Source of the DNA: Agrostemma githago | Lineage: Eukaryota; Streptophyta; Magnoliopsida; Caryophyllales; Caryophyllaceae | Assembly (NCBI GenBank): GCA_958450325.1 | Contig: OY288259.1 | Location: 21,508,734-21,572,733 of the forward strand | Length of the DNA stretch: 64,000 nt | Direction: 5' to 3' | In this document: in pieces, positions 60,481 to 64,000 of the stretch | Position numbering within the stretch: the first letter of the stretch is position 1 | How the letters are laid out: each line of letters opens with the position of its first letter | Made by a program: the position numbers and the translations under genes | Notes under the pieces: model-generated | The model's input: only the letters and a program-made list of their open reading frames with translations | What the model was told of the DNA's origin: nothing | The model's database searches: none

Positions 60481-61063
60481 AATTTACATTTTTTAATTTT
60501 TTTTAAAGAAAAGTAGGCATGAATCGTGATGCATATTTTAGTTTACCACTCTCTAGTCAGATATAATTAGCTAACATATTAACCATCCATCAAACGCCTC
60601 TATCAACCATATGTCGAGTTCGGTTGGTATATAATTGATTCAATTTTTACGTGTTGGATTTCGAGTCATCACTATACTTTAATATTGGGTTGAGTCGAAT
60701 CGGGTTTACTTGTTTTTCGAATTGGATCACTCAGGTCAGATGATGCTTACCTAGACCTGACAAATAGGTCAACCGGGTCAACGTGGCTCCAGCTCGCCGA
60801 AGCACATTTTTTTACGTTGTCTCAAATTTTAATTATCGATTGCAAATTTGGGACCGCGCTTAGCATTTGAGACCAATATCGATCTTTAAACTTTTTTTTA
60901 TTTAATTTGGGACCACTTGTTTTTGTCAAATTTTATTCCCATTTCATTCATTTCTTCATTTCTGAAACAAAAATTTACAGATTTTATGAGAGAATTTACA
61001 TAACCCTAATTTTCTCTGCTGAAGCTCTAAGTTCAAATGACGCTTCATTTCTTCGTCGATTAA

Positions 61064-61308
61064 CACTAGTAGAAAAATGTCAAATTACTACTCCTTATTT
61101 GAGGCGCTTTTGGTGAAGAGTAGCAATGTATTTTCCTATTTGTAATAATATTATGGAAAGGGAGGTGTTTTTAAGCATCAAATAGTGAAAAAAAATATGT
61201 GTGTTGCGTTTATCAAGGATAACGCCTCTCCATTCATCATTAGAAAAAGCGAATGCGGCGTCTCTATCGACGCCTTTCTTATTTTAAAAATAAATAAAAC
61301 ATCAACAG
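61064..61308 (+). mobile_element. Terminus of a second CACTA-type element
   Basis: CACTAGTAGAAAAATG is a typical CACTA terminus. It is followed by AT-rich sequence with GGCGC/GGCGTC motifs. The opposite end (CTACTAGTG) is not found in the window, and the sequence runs into a foldback element. Confidence 0.5.
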
Positions 61309-62176
61309 GATTTTTTTCTTCAAAATAATGCTCTTAAATAAACTTATTATCGTTTCGGGTCAGATTGAAAACTAATTAACAAAATGGGGCTCTAGGAGGT
61401 TCGAAGCGAGGGTCGTGTTTAGTCGGAGCGAACCCGCCATTAGAAATGGCGGGTTTTTGAAATAATAAATTTCCAAAAAAAAAAAAAAAAAACCTTAAAC
61501 CCGCCATTGGGAATGGCGGGTTAATGAGAACTAACCCGCCACCTCCAATGGCAGGTTAAGGTGATTTTTTTTTTAACAAGCAAGGATACGATGATATAAA
61601 TGTAGTAAATTATCAAGTGATCAAATATATACGAATTTTTATACTTATCTGATGGTAATACGAACTTTACTATTGGGAGTGGCGGGTTTAAGTGTAATAC
61701 GAATAATTTTTATATTTTTTCCCCGACTTTCACATACCCGCCATTTGCTAATGGCATGTTTATTTCGTCCCCATACCGATCCTTGATTCGAACCTCTCAG
61801 AGCCCCATTTTGATAATTAATTTTCATCCTAGAGTCCCGTTTTTTATTTACTCAAGAAGTCAAGATAAGAAAACTTTAATGATATAAAGTTTCAAATAAT
61901 TTTTTTATTTACCCAAGAAATCAAGATAAGAAAACTTTAATGATATAAAGTTTCAAATACAAGTGGTCACAGGGTCGAATTCCTTCGTTAACAAACTGAT
62001 TATTTGCTAACTAGATAGCAATTGGACTCTGTACCACTAGAGAAATGGCGTTTTCGCTCCGCCTAAACACGACCCTTGCTCCGGACCTCCAATAGCCCCA
62101 TTTTGTTAATTAATTTTCAATCCGACCCGAAACAATAATAAGTTTATTTAAGAGCATTATTTTGAAAAAAAAAATC
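61309..62176. mobile_element. Foldback-type element with about 120-bp inverted arms
   Basis: The arms 61309-61432 and 62053-62176 are inverted copies at roughly 90 percent identity by eye. Between them lie several dyads built on AACCCGCCATT...AATGGCGGGTT (61431, 61497, 61532, about 61667, about 61735). There is also a partial third copy of arm sequence near 61791-61830 and a 62-bp tandem duplication (about 61841-61960). Flanks CATCAAC and CACCAAC may be a decayed duplication. There is no coding region. Confidence 0.7.
61841..61960 (+). repeat. 62-bp tandem duplication in the foldback element
   Basis: Two near-identical copies of a segment containing AAGTCAAGATAAGAAAACTT. Confidence 0.85.
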
Positions 62177-63313
62177 ACCAACGATTCAGTTCCCATTTTC
62201 TAAACCTTAGTAAATCACTCTCACCTTTCTTATCGTTTTCTCCTTCAAAACAAACACCTGCTGTACAGTTCCCATTCTCGTATGCTAGTCCCTCGCCCTT
62301 CTTATTTCCTCGTTATTAAATGTCAATTAAAGTCGGTGATGGATGGCGCCTCAGGACTGGGTTGCAATTTCCCCCTTTTTTCGAATTAATAAGGATGATT
62401 TCTGGGCAGATTTTGCTTCGAAAGTCGGGGTCTTCATGTTCTAAGCTGATTTAATGGTTACGAAAAGGATGTTCTAAGCTTCGAAGATCCGTGTCCATGA
62501 TCATCTCGTTCTTCTCCTTCATTGTCAGATAATTAGGGTTGTCACATAAGAGATTAAGATCCGTCAACGCACCATTTATGTTTTCCGCCCAAAATTCAGC
62601 CTTCATCTTCTTGTTCTTCCCCTTCATCTTCTATATCTTTTACTTCGTTGTCCATTGCTTTCAGAAACAGGTAAAACCCTAATTTGAATTTATTTCTACG
62701 GTTTCTCAATTTATTGTCGATTTGTACGGTTTCAAAAAAGGTGTAGGCATCAAATGAACCTGATTCCTCAATGTATAGCTGATTTATTCAGTTTCTGGCA
62801 TGTTTTCTCATCTATTAACCTTATTTGATTTGTCAAATTGGTTTGTTTTTTCCTCAAACAGATGAATGTTGCATTTTTTAATAGTTAACCTGTTGAATCT
62901 AGTTGTTGCAAACTGTTCTTGTACCTGTTCTATATAGAAGTTTAATGTGTCATTTGGAGTACATGTGCATAAGAAACTGTGAAGTGTTATCAAATGAATT
63001 AACGCACCTACTATGTTGAACAACAAAAATGAAGAATCATTTGTTATGAATTATCAGTCAACGCTTCTATTTTTCACAGAAGAAGCAAGGCTTGTAGTTG
63101 AACAGTTGTTGTTGTCGTCAAATTGCAATCAAATCAAGTTTTATAGCTATTGTTGTCAAATTGGGATGGTAGACTTTGATGTTTGAGAATTTTGTTGTTG
63201 TGTGTACTACCTGTTTGATTTTGTTGTGGATGTATTTCGATTGGTTTCTTGTGAAGCGGGACTGTACAACCGGAGATTTTTCTACTGAACTATTCTGCAA
63301 CATTGCTGCAGAA
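62177..63313. other. Upstream region of the ndhO-like gene, no coding sequence recognised
   Basis: CT-rich leader-like sequence (62177-62690) with CAGAAACAG|GTAAAACCC, a possible 5' leader splice donor near 62670, then AT-rich sequence. No protein frame was recognised. Confidence 0.4.
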
Positions 63314-63321
63314 TATATATA
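63314..63321 (+). promoter_or_regulatory. Possible TATA box upstream of the ndhO-like gene
   Basis: TATATATA about 180 bp before the ATG at 63503. It is a candidate only, because an upstream leader exon is also possible. Confidence 0.3.
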
Positions 63322-63502
63322 GAGTTGCATAAAGCGCCAAAACAACATTTTCTGTGTATTAGGATCCAGCAATTTGGATTGCAGGAGTGAGGAGTGTTGA
63401 GGATTAGAGGAAGGAAAGAAGGGTACTCCCTCTTTTCTTATCTGGAAAAATGTACTAAGAGTAAGAGTTTAGCATCCATCAACTCACCCTCCATCTCTTC
63501 CC

Positions 63503-63922
63503 ATGGCCTTCTCCACATCTCTCTCAAATGCTCACCTATTCTCATGCTTCTCTTCTCTCCTTCAATCCATCAGACACACCTCCTTCCCTCAACGATTTTT
63601 AATTACGATTAAAGCTGTAAATACTTCTGAACCAGCAGAAGCTGAAGCTGAAAGTAAACAGAAACCCAAGCTCACTGAAACTCAACAAATCTCTAAAGAT
63701 GAGCCCCCTCCCCCTCCTACTCCTACTCCTGAAAGACCCTCTAAGCCTGTTCATTCAAGTTAGTATCGCTTCTGATTTCTATGCCTCCCTCCAATTACAT
63801 CTTTCGCCTTTCATCTCACTCTTCTGATTCTTCTAAATTCTAATGCATGCTTTTTTCTCCTTGGCAGTGAAAAAAAGGGCAGATTGTGGGTTGACAAGGA
63901 CAAGTACCTCAATAGCATCAGC
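63503..63922 (+). pseudogene. ndhO: ndhO-like gene (chloroplast NDH subunit O), exon 2 frameshifted
   Basis: Exon 1 (63503-63758) encodes a Ser-rich chloroplast transit peptide (MAFSTSLSN...), then an acidic, Pro-rich linker ending KPVHS. A GT donor at 63759 and an AG at 63866-63867 join it in the ndhO-like phase to give the Met of the family's KPVYSMKKGQIV segment. Exon 2 still shows KGQIV and VDKDKYLNSI, but in different frames. There is one extra A in the run after ATG and two missing bases after the GTG of GQIV, and homology stops after about 63922. Read in frame, it ends at a TAA about 24 residues on. NdhO is a nuclear-encoded, stroma-side subunit of the chloroplast NDH complex for cyclic electron flow. 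Either this is a decayed copy or the sequence has local errors. Confidence 0.75.
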
Positions 63923-64000
63923 TTGTGGTATTGTCTAAATGAAGGCTGTTCACTGATAGGAAAAATAAAAGCAGTGAACATCAGTAATTCATTAAGGAAC
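63923..64000. other. Window end, nothing recognised
   Basis: Sequence after the ndhO-like homology. The expected continuation of the family is not visible here. Confidence 0.4.

Noticed and set aside
61955..62035. tRNA-like or SINE-like sequence around GGGTCGAATTCC
   Set aside because: It resembles a B-box, but no cloverleaf or clear A-box at the right distance could be drawn, and it lies within a foldback element.

Overview
This is nuclear DNA of a flowering plant, almost certainly a eudicot. It has spliced plant genes, plant Ty3/gypsy elements of the Ogre/Tat type, a CACTA (En/Spm) transposon with plant TNP2-type and TNPA-type genes, and fragments of chloroplast-protein genes (PSRP2/cpRNP-like and ndhO-like). 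The species cannot be fixed from the sequence. There is no prokaryotic or organellar content. Most of the window is transposable elements inserted into one another; real or recent gene sequence is limited to a few short stretches on the right.

Left half (1-42 kb). An AT-rich repeat built around TGTGACTATACAAC units (1-132, 28182-28639, 40660-42160) was hit by two large insertions. The first is a CACTA transposon (133-28181, 40-bp terminal inverted repeats) with a six-exon, uninterrupted TNPA-like gene (21634-23296) and a TNP2-like transposase broken by in-frame stops (23433-27026), both on the minus strand. Its left arm was hit by a solo LTR (401-21258, target duplication GGACG). That LTR was in turn hit by an LTR-internal-LTR-internal-LTR tandem retroelement (1456-19405, duplication AGTAT) that has a tRNA-Arg-type primer site but no gag or pol. 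The second large insertion is another member of the same retroelement family (28640-40659, duplication ATAAT). Its interior, including parts of both LTRs, is inverted, and a 3.5-kb piece of an unrelated LTR sits at the right junction.

Middle (42-48 kb). A small MITE lies beside a 3.7-kb DNA element with about 85-bp inverted ends (42443-46184). The larger element carries exons of two unrelated plant genes, a mitochondrial-type presequence and a PSRP2/cpRNP-like RNA-recognition-motif gene, plus a 22-bp tandem repeat. An intact single-exon gene for a small secreted protein of the S1/SPH type follows at 46579-47019.

Right (48-60 kb). An old minus-strand Ogre/Tat element (48364-55180) keeps a 3' LTR, RNase H and integrase remnants, and opposite-strand extra reading frames between pol and the LTR. 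It abuts a 3'-half copy of the non-autonomous family (55182 to about 60265).

Right edge (60-64 kb). There are two isolated DNA-transposon ends, a foldback element with about 120-bp arms, and the first exons of an ndhO-like gene whose second exon is frameshifted.

Boundaries given with target duplications were read directly. Family names come from motif recognition without database searches. Ages and mechanisms are inference.
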